Part shown: in pieces, positions 1 to 7,177 of the stretch | Layout: the number at the start of each line of letters is the position of its first letter | Position numbering within the stretch: the stretch's first letter is position 1 | Assembly (NCBI RefSeq): GCF_003026355.1 | Contig: NZ_PYON01000015.1 | Span: forward strand, 1 to 64,000 | From: Photobacterium kishitanii | GTDB taxonomy: Bacteria; Pseudomonadota; Gammaproteobacteria; Enterobacterales; Vibrionaceae | DNA length: 64,000 nucleotides | Direction of reading: 5' to 3' | Program-made: the position numbers and the translations under genes | The notes under the pieces: generated by a model | What the model saw: only the letters and a program-made list of their open reading frames with translations | Told to the model about the DNA's origin: nothing | Databases searched by the model: none

Positions 1-892
1 ACTTCCATGAAATAATAGTACATAGTAAAAATATAATTATATCTTTAGTATTATTACCGATGATAGAATATATTAATAGTAATTTAAATATAAAAACATA
101 GATAGATATCGATATTACACCTGATATAATATTCTTAAAAATCAAATGGTTACTGTAGAAGCGGGAGGTTAATAAAGCATAGCCTATAAATGTAATTTCA
201 CTTATTGATAAAGCTGGCGGTAACCATGTTAATGAGAAATCCCCAAAGAAATAAGTAAAGCCTATTTGAATTATTGCAGTTGATAACATAAATATCACTA
301 TTCCTATTATCATATATTGTGATTTTATTTTTATTAATTTATCAACGCTATTATTTATTATAATAAAATTATACAAAGTCAGTGTTGCAAAAATTATTAG
401 ACTTAAGAAGAATATGGTCGTAGATTGACCGAATATAATTGTAAAATCACTTATATCTTTGATATATATATCTTTTATTATATGGTCAGTGTCTGTGTTC
501 AACAAAATATTAAAGATAAACAATACTGATAATAGACGCGTTTTTATTTTTAAAGCCTTATCTCTTCTTGTTAGTTCTCGTAATTTACACGAAAAAATAA
601 AGGCATTAAAAAAAGCAATTAAAACAGAGATGTTTGATATTAATGCAATATTAATTGCTGTACTCTCACTATATAAAATTAAAAACTCTGTGTGGAAATA
701 ACTGTTTGTTACTATCCAGCATGAAATACTCAATGAGTATATAATGTAGTTTTTATATAATGATATATTGTTTTTTTTATTTTTAATCTTGGATAAATAA
801 AAATATCCACTCCAAATTATTATAATCATCGCTATAAAAATCAATAGAGTTGATTTTAAGTTAATTATATTGTGAATAAAATTGTAATCCAT
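1..892 (-). CDS. ainR: AinR/LuxN-type hybrid sensor kinase, N-terminal part (cut by window edge)
   Basis: An uninterrupted minus-strand frame runs from an ATG at 892 to the window edge, giving 297 codons. It has no stop inside the window. The visible part is a multi-span membrane sensor domain of about seven to nine hydrophobic segments. A block ending in GDFSLTWLPPALSIS followed by GYALLTSRFYS matches, from memory, the signal-binding membrane domain of Vibrio LuxN and V. fischeri AinR. The missing part should hold the kinase and receiver domains. The family senses an acyl-homoserine lactone at the inner membrane and passes phosphate through LuxU to LuxO. It starts 10 bases after the ainS stop with no clear ribosome binding site, so translational coupling is likely. 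Base composition is very AT-rich, like ainS. Confidence 0.85.
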   Translation of the reverse strand, partial: MDYNFIHNIINLKSTLLIFIAMIIIIWSGYFYLSKIKNKKNNISLYKNYIIYSLSISCWIVTNSYFHTEFLILYSESTAINIALISNISVLIAFFNAFIFSCKLRELTRRDKALKIKTRLLSVLFIFNILLNTDTDHIIKDIYIKDISDFTIIFGQSTTIFFLSLIIFATLTLYNFIIINNSVDKLIKIKSQYMIIGIVIFMLSTAIIQIGFTYFFGDFSLTWLPPALSISEITFIGYALLTSRFYSNHLIFKNIISGVISISIYVFIFKLLLIYSIIGNNTKDIIIFLLCTIISWK

Positions 893-902
893 ATTTTATA
901 TT

Positions 903-2102
903 CTAAATATTAGTTCTTGATAGTAATTTGAGCGATTTCTTATAATTTCTAAAAGACATTGTTCTGAGTTTTTTATTTAAATTCGATATTACCCATAATC
1001 CTTTGTATGTTAAATGTCCTGTGTCATTAAGATCTTGATTTGCTATTGATATATATTCATTATTGGATAATGACTCATAAAACCGAATCATTAAAGGTTG
1101 TTCAATAATCGTATAAGCTAGAGCATATTTTTTAGAGTCTAAAAGTTGATTGATATTTTTTTGTGCTAGGTATAAATAGAACATTGCTTGTAAGCGCGTC
1201 CCACTTACTGTTAATCTTAGAATTTCACATACTTTATCTTTATATAAGATATTTTCATTGAAATGCTCTTCGAAACTATTATAACATTTTGTTATTGGTT
1301 GATAATTTTCATTAAATAGATTTAGTTCTTTACATATTAAATTTATATTTTTAGGTAAACACAATTCCCATTGTGGCGTTCGAAAAAAAGGCGAAAAATA
1401 AAGCCATTGATTAGCATCTTGCCATTGTTGAATTCGTGCCGTTGATACTATGATTGAAATATTTTCATGATTATTTGTTAATAGTAAAAAGTGCTCACCA
1501 TAGGAGGATAGTTTAATAATATCTAACATTTCATACCATTTGTGTTGCATGACAAAGGTAGAGAGATTAATAAGAACAACCGCATCTGATAATTTCATTG
1601 GTGCATGGTGATGCAGTGTTAAATATAAATTATCATTACATGCTATATCTGGAATAATAACAGAAAAATAATCGTCTTCATTGAGTGTCAATTGATGATT
1701 ATAAGATGTCTGATCTTTATATTTTGATGTGAGTTTATGAATCTCATATTGACACCAAAAAATAGCCCAATTATCAAAATATTTAATTGCGAGTCTTTCT
1801 AGTAAATAGTAGTAGCCTGGCCAAGCTTCTATTTCAATATTTAGTGCTTTCTCATAATTTTTGGAGGCTATAACTCCTGCAATATTTAGTATTTGAGTCG
1901 TAGGGTCTATTTGTTTTGTTAATGTGATACGTTGATAAAGTATTTCTGAGAAGAACTGATGAGACTGTTGTTGCTCTAATTGCTCTACATTATGTAATAA
2001 GATTGATGTAGTAACGGGAGTTACTGGGCTTAGCAGGAGTTGTTCAAGCTCAGATATGATTGTGTTTGATAGTGATGGACTAATGGATAGATGAGATTGC
2101 AT
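903..2102 (-). CDS. ainS: Acyl-homoserine-lactone synthase, AinS/LuxM family
   Basis: The 399-residue length is that of LuxM/AinS, which makes an acyl-HSL from an acyl donor and S-adenosylmethionine and is unrelated in fold to LuxI. The C-terminal half carries blocks I recall from the family: GTRLQAMFYLYLAQK, then YALAYTIIEQPLMIRFYESL, then a GLWVISNLNKK stretch. No signal peptide or membrane span is visible, so it is cytoplasmic. It is followed by the cognate receptor gene ainR in the same direction. In V. fischeri this pair makes and senses octanoyl-HSL; the product here is unknown. The divergent spacer to the dipeptidase gene holds a strong CRP-type site, so catabolite control is plausible. 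Confidence 0.85.
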   Translation of the reverse strand: MQSHLSISPSLSNTIISELEQLLLSPVTPVTTSILLHNVEQLEQQQSHQFFSEILYQRITLTKQIDPTTQILNIAGVIASKNYEKALNIEIEAWPGYYYLLERLAIKYFDNWAIFWCQYEIHKLTSKYKDQTSYNHQLTLNEDDYFSVIIPDIACNDNLYLTLHHHAPMKLSDAVVLINLSTFVMQHKWYEMLDIIKLSSYGEHFLLLTNNHENISIIVSTARIQQWQDANQWLYFSPFFRTPQWELCLPKNINLICKELNLFNENYQPITKCYNSFEEHFNENILYKDKVCEILRLTVSGTRLQAMFYLYLAQKNINQLLDSKKYALAYTIIEQPLMIRFYESLSNNEYISIANQDLNDTGHLTYKGLWVISNLNKKLRTMSFRNYKKSLKLLSRTNI

Positions 2103-2298
2103 TATCTGCTGTTCTTGTGATTTAGGATTGCTGATAATCTATGAAAGATTCTACTATCTACAAATCTATCTTTATCTCTTATGCGTGGTAGTTCACATAA
2201 AAGCGGTATTTTACTTTCTATAACGTGACAAAATTAACAATAAATACGTATTAACAAATAAATTTTAAATACAAAAATGCCTTTTAATAACATAAATG

Positions 2299-2348
2299 TG
2301 TGATCTAGATCGCAAAATATATTTGCTTTTCACCGTATACATTTAACA
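2299..2348 (+). promoter_or_regulatory. CRP-type site and class II promoter for the dipeptidase gene
   Basis: TGTGA-N6-TCGCA at 2299-2314 differs from the CRP consensus half-sites at one base. A -10 hexamer TATACA lies at 2336-2341, which puts the start point near 2348 and the CRP site centre at about -41.5. That is exactly the class II activator geometry. The site is about 200 bases upstream of ainS on the other strand, so it could also influence ainS. Confidence 0.6.
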
Positions 2349-2376
2349 GTGTTTTTTATTTAAAGGGCGATTTTTG

Positions 2377-3849
2377 ATGAAAGGATATTATTCTGATAGC
2401 GAAGTTGAGCAATCTGAAATAGCAGCGAGCGCTTGCACTACGATTCTTGTTGGTAATCAAGTGACTGTTGATGGCTCGTTTATCATTGCTCGTAATGAAG
2501 ATCACGAAGCGATCAATGCTAAGCGGTTTAACTTTCACCCTGCAGAAACGGCTCAATTAAATGATTTTCATTCTATTGGGGCGATGGGAAATGATTTTAC
2601 TTATCCTGCTGCCAAAAATGCGCTGCAATATACCTCAAATTCTGACTTTGATACTAATGGTACCAGTTTTGGTGCCGCAGGATTTAATTCTGCAGGTGTC
2701 GGTATCACCGCGACTGAAACGGTATTTAATAATGCTCAGGTTTTAGCTGTTGATCCCTATGTAACCAAGACCGGTATCGGTGAAGATGCCATTGTTAATG
2801 TTATTTTACCTCGAGTGCATAGTGCTCAAGAAGGTGTGGCTTTGTTAGGGCACATTATCGAAACTCAAGGGACAGCGGAAGGTTTTGGGGTCGCATTCGT
2901 TGATAAAGACGGTATTTGGTATTTAGAGACGGGGAGTGGACATCATTGGATGGCTGCTAAGATTCCTGCCGATAAGTATTTTGTATCTGCTAATCAAGGT
3001 CGATTAGTTGATTATGTCGCCAATCATCCTGATTTTATGGCCTCTGCGGGTTTAGTCGATTTTGCTAAAAAACACCAATTACCATCAGCTGAAAACAGTG
3101 GTAGCTTTAATTTTCATCGCGCTTATTCACAAGATGTTGAGCATGATAAAACATATAATTACCCACGGGTATGGACATTGCAACATATGTACACTGATGG
3201 TCTTACAACGAAAATAGATCAAGGTGAATCATTTCCAGTTTATTTAACACCTAAAAATAAGCTCAGTGTATATGATGTGATGCAAGGTTTACGTAACCAT
3301 TATCAAGCAACTGATCATGATCCTTATGCTCATTGTAACCCGAGTGATCCTTATCGCCCTATTGCTGTTTTTCGAACAGAACATTCACATGTATTACAGT
3401 TACGTCCGCAACTACCAATTGCGATTGGGGAAATTCAATATATCGCTTATGGTATGACAGCCCTAAGTGTGTATTTACCGTTTTATCAAGGAATGACATC
3501 TGTTCCTGAAGCATTGACGCTCGGTGATAATAAAGCTGATAGTCATTCTGCCTATTGGAAATTCCGTAAGCTACAAACGTTAGCAATGGTGGACTGGAAT
3601 CAATTTGCGCCAATTGTGCAGCAGGCTTACCATCAATTTGAACAACAAACAGCCCATAAACAAAAGTTGATGGAAGCTGAATATATGGTATTGCATGCTA
3701 CTCAACCGGAGCAAGCTGTTGCACTTATTAATGCTTTTGAGCATGAGACTTTAGAGTTAGCTTTAGCTCTGACAGAAGATTTAACTAATGAATTGTTTAC
3801 TCGATTAACAATTTATACCGATAAGTTATACAATTTCTCAGGTGCTTAA
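2377..3849 (+). CDS. C69-family dipeptidase (Ntn-type, PepD/secernin-like)
   Basis: This 490-residue protein belongs to the linear amide C-N hydrolase superfamily, peptidase family C69. The motif CTTILVG, with Cys at residue 20, followed by DGSFIIARNEDH gives the N-terminal nucleophile and the RNED active-site segment. The 19 residues before Cys20 would be a propeptide removed autocatalytically; they are not hydrophobic enough to be a signal peptide. The family hydrolyses dipeptides. I chose the ATG at 2377 over a TTG at 2374; an AAGGG-like ribosome site precedes it. A class II CRP promoter lies just upstream and an intrinsic terminator just downstream. Its last 90 bases and terminator are duplicated at 6370-6503. 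Confidence 0.8.
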   Translation: MKGYYSDSEVEQSEIAASACTTILVGNQVTVDGSFIIARNEDHEAINAKRFNFHPAETAQLNDFHSIGAMGNDFTYPAAKNALQYTSNSDFDTNGTSFGAAGFNSAGVGITATETVFNNAQVLAVDPYVTKTGIGEDAIVNVILPRVHSAQEGVALLGHIIETQGTAEGFGVAFVDKDGIWYLETGSGHHWMAAKIPADKYFVSANQGRLVDYVANHPDFMASAGLVDFAKKHQLPSAENSGSFNFHRAYSQDVEHDKTYNYPRVWTLQHMYTDGLTTKIDQGESFPVYLTPKNKLSVYDVMQGLRNHYQATDHDPYAHCNPSDPYRPIAVFRTEHSHVLQLRPQLPIAIGEIQYIAYGMTALSVYLPFYQGMTSVPEALTLGDNKADSHSAYWKFRKLQTLAMVDWNQFAPIVQQAYHQFEQQTAHKQKLMEAEYMVLHATQPEQAVALINAFEHETLELALALTEDLTNELFTRLTIYTDKLYNFSGA

Positions 3850-3893
3850 ATACATCTAATTATATAAAAAAGGCATATTAAGTGCCTTTTTTA
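3761..3893 (+). repeat. Direct repeat copy 1: 3' end of dipeptidase gene plus terminator
   Basis: From 3761 to about 3855 the sequence is nearly identical to 6370-6464, with only two or three differences, including the stop codon context (GGTGC then TAA in both). After a diverged 15-20 base stretch the terminator block with AAGGCATATTAAGTGCCTTT is shared again. Copy 1 is the functional end of the gene. Confidence 0.9.
3866..3893 (+). terminator. Bidirectional intrinsic terminator between dipeptidase and acylase genes
   Basis: The stem AAGGCA/TGCCTT with a 7-base loop is flanked by A-rich and T-rich runs. It can therefore end both the plus-strand dipeptidase transcript and the minus-strand acylase transcript. 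Confidence 0.8.
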
Positions 3894-3922
3894 TTACATG
3901 AAATTAATATTTATGTGGTGTT

Positions 3923-5029
3923 TTATTTTTTATAGTGACTGTAAATATCACCTTCTTGAATTGTAAATATAGCATTTATATGGTTGTTACTATCTATGTT
4001 CATTATATTATCTAACCGTTTAACATTGTGTAATTTCTCAAAATCAATTTTTTTCAAATCAATCTTTAAATAATTCTCGGCTGAAATTGACTTAAAATAA
4101 TATGCTGGATTATTTAAATCGGATAGTGTTTGCCAATATGTTGCTGCACCACGAAGCTCTTCTTTTTTAGAGGCATATTGACTATACTTTTCAACAAATA
4201 ATTGATCCTCATCTGGTATAGGCTGGCCTATAACAAAAGCAGCAGAGTTAATAATGGAATTTATATAACCTAATGCTTCTTGTGAACTACGAGGTTTTGG
4301 TACAGCGTTTAAATTATTCTTCAATCGAATAAACCGAGAAACAGCTCCTGAGTCGAGTGGTAGATTATTTTTAGATGATACTTTAAATGCTTTTATGTGT
4401 TGATCTAGCGTTGGATAGTTAGTCATGACGTTAAAGTCCTTGCCATGATAAATATTTAATCTTCCGTGATATATTTCAATAACAGCAGAATCCCCCGTTT
4501 TGTCTTCAATTGCGATATGTTTTGAATCGGTAGGATAAGTTACTGGAAAAAAGACAGCTCTCATTTTTATTTTACTTAGATCATCAATAACTTGCTGAAC
4601 AGTTTCGTGAGTGTCTAATATATAATTAATCCAATAGTTTGAATCTAATACTGGTCCTTTGATATTATTAATTGTCTGTTCTTTATTAGTAAATGCTTGG
4701 GCGTGCGCTGAGAGCCCTTTTTCATTAATTCCTTCTGAGGTAAAGATGTCATGAACGACAGTGATTACGCTACCGTACTTGCTTGTCCAACTTAATGCAT
4801 CCTTATTACTGCTACCAATACGATGGATACCTCGAGGTGAGATCATTAGTACAGGATCACATGGGTACATAAAATCCATATTTCGACCTACTACTTTTAC
4901 TGAATCAAACTGATTTAAGAATACTGTACTACATGCATTTGCTGATATTGATGTTCCTAAAATACTAAATGAAAAAATCGATGCTAACGTTAAATTAAGT
5001 GTTTTTTTTAAAAGTTTTTTTGTATTCAT
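3923..5029 (-). CDS. Secreted choloylglycine hydrolase/penicillin V acylase family Ntn-hydrolase
   Basis: This 368-residue enzyme belongs to peptidase family C59. From the ATG at 5029 there is a Lys-rich n-region, a hydrophobic core and a cleavage site after SANA. Signal peptidase would expose Cys33 (CSTVFLN), the nucleophile, at the mature N-terminus. The family Arg-Asn pair follows in VVGRNMDF. Family members cleave bile-salt amides, penicillin V or, in several Gram-negative members, acyl-homoserine lactones. The location points to the periplasm or outside. A longer start at 5062 lacks a ribosome site, so I prefer 5029, which has GGAA upstream. The gene is divergent from a LysR regulator across a spacer with a T-N11-A box. 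It is very AT-rich and lies inside a repeat-bounded insert. The true substrate cannot be read from sequence. Confidence 0.8.
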   Translation of the reverse strand: MNTKKLLKKTLNLTLASIFSFSILGTSISANACSTVFLNQFDSVKVVGRNMDFMYPCDPVLMISPRGIHRIGSSNKDALSWTSKYGSVITVVHDIFTSEGINEKGLSAHAQAFTNKEQTINNIKGPVLDSNYWINYILDTHETVQQVIDDLSKIKMRAVFFPVTYPTDSKHIAIEDKTGDSAVIEIYHGRLNIYHGKDFNVMTNYPTLDQHIKAFKVSSKNNLPLDSGAVSRFIRLKNNLNAVPKPRSSQEALGYINSIINSAAFVIGQPIPDEDQLFVEKYSQYASKKEELRGAATYWQTLSDLNNPAYYFKSISAENYLKIDLKKIDFEKLHNVKRLDNIMNIDSNNHINAIFTIQEGDIYSHYKK

Positions 5030-5441
5030 TATATTATTTCCAGATATATAAAACATTTTCATGATTATTAATTAAAAATATTAAATTAATGGTAATACTG
5101 AGATTTATTTAAATTCTTTATGTTTGATATGCTAATTTAATATAAGCATACAAACATATAGCTCTTTGATTAAGTAGATGTAGTGGTTAACTGTATGCCA
5201 AATATGGAATAATCACTACTTGTGATGTTATGTTCTAATACTAATGTTTTGAAATAATTGAGATTGTAGAATGAGATCACAAATGGTTCGATTTAGACAA
5301 TTCTTTTTAGATGGTGTGCTGAATGACTTTAGTTCTAAGAAGTCGGCTAGAGTAGATATATTATTAATGCTTAAGTTGTGAGTATCACTTAGAATGATTA
5401 TATAGTACTACATACGGTATGGTTTATGTTAGGAGGGAACA
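5030..5441. other. Divergent spacer between acylase gene and LysR gene
   Basis: This is 412 bases of AT-rich DNA with both promoters. It contains the LysR-type box at 5128-5150 and a strong AGGAGG ribosome site at about 5431 for the LysR gene. A 36-codon open frame at 5271-5381 has no ribosome site and no recognisable product. Confidence 0.6.
5128..5150. promoter_or_regulatory. LysR-type operator (TATGCT-N11-AGCATA)
   Basis: Perfect 6-base inverted arms are separated by 11 bases, so the inner bases form the classical T-N11-A LysR box. It is about 100 bases upstream of the acylase start and 290 bases upstream of the LysR start, as expected for a LysR protein controlling a divergent target. 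Confidence 0.55.
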
Positions 5442-6335
5442 ATGATAGATATAGAAACATTAAAAATATTAAATGCAGTAGCTGAATTTAGAAGTTTTAC
5501 AGCAGCTTCAGAGAATCTGTCTATTCCAAAATCAACTATTAGTAGAAAAATAAAAAACTTAGAAGAAGAAACTGGAATAAAGATATTTATTAGAAATACT
5601 AGAAAAATAAATATAACTCGAGCTGGGAGTATATTAATTAGAAAATCACAATCAATTATAGATGAATATTGTCTGTTTGTTAACTTTACAAAAGATATGC
5701 TTATGATTCCAGAGGGGAATATAAAAATACTTGCACCATCTGAATTTAATATTGGTATACTTAATAGCTTTGTGAGTCAGTTTTGTTGCCGCTATCCTAA
5801 AATAAATATAGAAAGTAGTGTACATATTTTTGATAATAGTGAAATTGATAATCTTGATTTTGATGTATTATTTAGCATTGAGGGGGTTAATATTGATGAA
5901 AATTTAATATGTAGAAACTTAAGTAAGTTTCAAAGACGCTTAGTCGCTACACCTAAGTACTTAAAACAATCTAAATTTCAAGATACGATAGAACAACTTT
6001 TTGAAATGACACTTATTATGAGTAATAAAAAAGCGTGGAATCTATACTCTGATAATAAAGAAATAAAAATTTCCCCTAAAAAACAAATTATTATTACTGA
6101 TAGTATGCGTTTTGCTTTAAATTTGTCTCTAAAAAATACTGGAATCGCATCTTTACCTGCGATGTTTGTCGATTCATATATTAAAAGTGGTGAGTTAGTG
6201 GAGGTTTTATCAAGTTGGAAATTAAAGGAGGATACAATAAAAATAATTTATCCATCTCGCTCTTACACTAATTTTAGTAGTCGAATATTTATTGAGGAAT
6301 TTTTGATTTTTTACAATGAGAATTTAGATGAATGA
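5442..6335 (+). CDS. LysR-family transcriptional regulator, divergent from acylase
   Basis: This 297-residue protein has the usual LysR layout. An N-terminal winged helix covers about residues 5-65 (AVAEFRSFTAASENLSIPKS then ISRKIKNLEEETG, typical helix-turn-helix). A substrate-binding domain follows from about residue 90. It begins 11-12 bases after a strong AGGAGG. The divergent acylase gene is the likely target. Codon use is strongly AT-biased (many ATA and AGA codons), unlike the feo, eno and put genes nearby. Together with the flanking direct repeat this suggests recent acquisition with the acylase gene. The effector is unknown. Confidence 0.85.
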   Translation: MIDIETLKILNAVAEFRSFTAASENLSIPKSTISRKIKNLEEETGIKIFIRNTRKINITRAGSILIRKSQSIIDEYCLFVNFTKDMLMIPEGNIKILAPSEFNIGILNSFVSQFCCRYPKINIESSVHIFDNSEIDNLDFDVLFSIEGVNIDENLICRNLSKFQRRLVATPKYLKQSKFQDTIEQLFEMTLIMSNKKAWNLYSDNKEIKISPKKQIIITDSMRFALNLSLKNTGIASLPAMFVDSYIKSGELVEVLSSWKLKEDTIKIIYPSRSYTNFSSRIFIEEFLIFYNENLDE

Positions 6336-6369
6336 AGGTGAGTATTTAGTTGGCTTTCCAGTATATTAA

Positions 6370-6503
6370 CTTTAGCTCTGACAGAAGATTTAACTAATGA
6401 ATTGTTTACTCGATTAACAATTGATACCGATAAGTTATACAATTTCTCAGGTGCATAAATACAACCAAGCCTATGAAAGCAAAGGCATATTAAGTGCCTT
6501 TTT
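6370..6503 (+). pseudogene. Direct repeat copy 2: orphan 3' end of dipeptidase gene with terminator
   Basis: The segment repeats the last 90 bases of the dipeptidase gene, including its stop codon, and then its terminator hairpin (6481-6503). There is no upstream coding sequence: the match begins at 6370, directly after the LysR gene. It is a scar. Either the insert entered the end of the dipeptidase gene and restored it, or a tandem gene copy was replaced. Confidence 0.85.
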
Positions 6504-6651
6504 CATTGCATATGGTTTGCAGCTAAGTGTGGTTTAAGTAGCTAAATTGTTATCGCTATGTTGATCTGTGTGGTGTTTTTGATAGCTAGCGTTATAAGAA
6601 ATAAATGAATTAAGACATGATGAAGACTATACAAATTTGCAAGGATTGCTT

Positions 6652-6843
6652 ATGTATACTCAACACATTGTTTTAAATAATCAACATACTCATTGTCAGG
6701 CTACCAATACAACGGATGAATTGGATAAGATGATGAATATTTCTAATGAAGAATTGTCACTTTTTTTGTTAGAACACTATGATGATGGAAACTTCGCTCA
6801 GGCTTATAAACATTATAAAAAACAGAAGAATGGTACTGTATAA
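6652..6843 (+). CDS. Small hypothetical protein (63 aa)
   Basis: An ATG at 6652 has AAGGA six bases upstream, and a strong terminator follows the stop by about 25 bases, so the short frame is a credible gene. A longer reading from a TTG at 6637 has no ribosome site. The product is hydrophilic, with an acidic middle and a basic tail (YKHYKKQKNG). I see no signal peptide, membrane span or known motif. It lies between the dipeptidase scar and feoC, which runs the other way. Function unknown. Confidence 0.55.
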   Translation: MYTQHIVLNNQHTHCQATNTTDELDKMMNISNEELSLFLLEHYDDGNFAQAYKHYKKQKNGTV

Positions 6844-6866
6844 AAAGTTAAAGTTGCCATTAATAG

Positions 6867-6895
6867 AAAGACCACCTCGAGAGTGGTCTTTTTTT
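6867..6895 (+). terminator. Intrinsic terminator after the 63-aa gene
   Basis: Stem AAGACCAC/GTGGTCTT with a 7-base loop, followed by a run of T. Confidence 0.85.
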
Positions 6896-6925
6896 ATGGC
6901 TATAACACGAGTTGCTCAATGATAG

Positions 6926-7177
6926 TTAAAGATTAACTATCGTTATTTGCTCATCACGCCAGCGAAAAATAATATCTTGTGAGTTTGTTTGGCAATCATG
7001 GCAAGTTTGATCGCAGACTTTCGTTGCTTCACAGCGATCTATTTTGCCTCTTTTTATTAAATCATCTAGCAATACGAGTAACCATTGCGGCTCACTATTA
7101 AATTTTTTGCATAGCTGAGCGAGAGAAATAACTCTGGCTGTTCGTACGGCATTTCTAACGCTAATTAAGGAGGCCAT
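6926..7177 (-). CDS. feoC: FeoC, ferrous iron transport accessory protein
   Basis: This 83-residue protein begins MASLISVRNAV. It has a winged-helix fold pattern and a Cys cluster (CEATKVCDQTCHDC) in the wing, as in FeoC proteins proposed to bind an Fe-S cluster or iron and to stabilise FeoB. Its ATG overlaps the feoB TAA by one base (TAATG), and GGAGG lies nine bases upstream inside feoB. I therefore prefer this to the in-frame ATG three codons earlier, which abuts the GGAGG. It is co-transcribed and translationally coupled with feoB. Confidence 0.85.
   Translation of the reverse strand: MASLISVRNAVRTARVISLAQLCKKFNSEPQWLLVLLDDLIKRGKIDRCEATKVCDQTCHDCQTNSQDIIFRWRDEQITIVNL

Noticed and set aside
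459..701. Plus-strand 80-codon open frame
   Set aside because: It is the shadow of the conserved LuxN-like ainR frame on the minus strand.
5271..5381. 36-codon open frame in the acylase-LysR spacer
   Set aside because: No ribosome site, no known motif, and it lies in the promoter region of two divergent genes.
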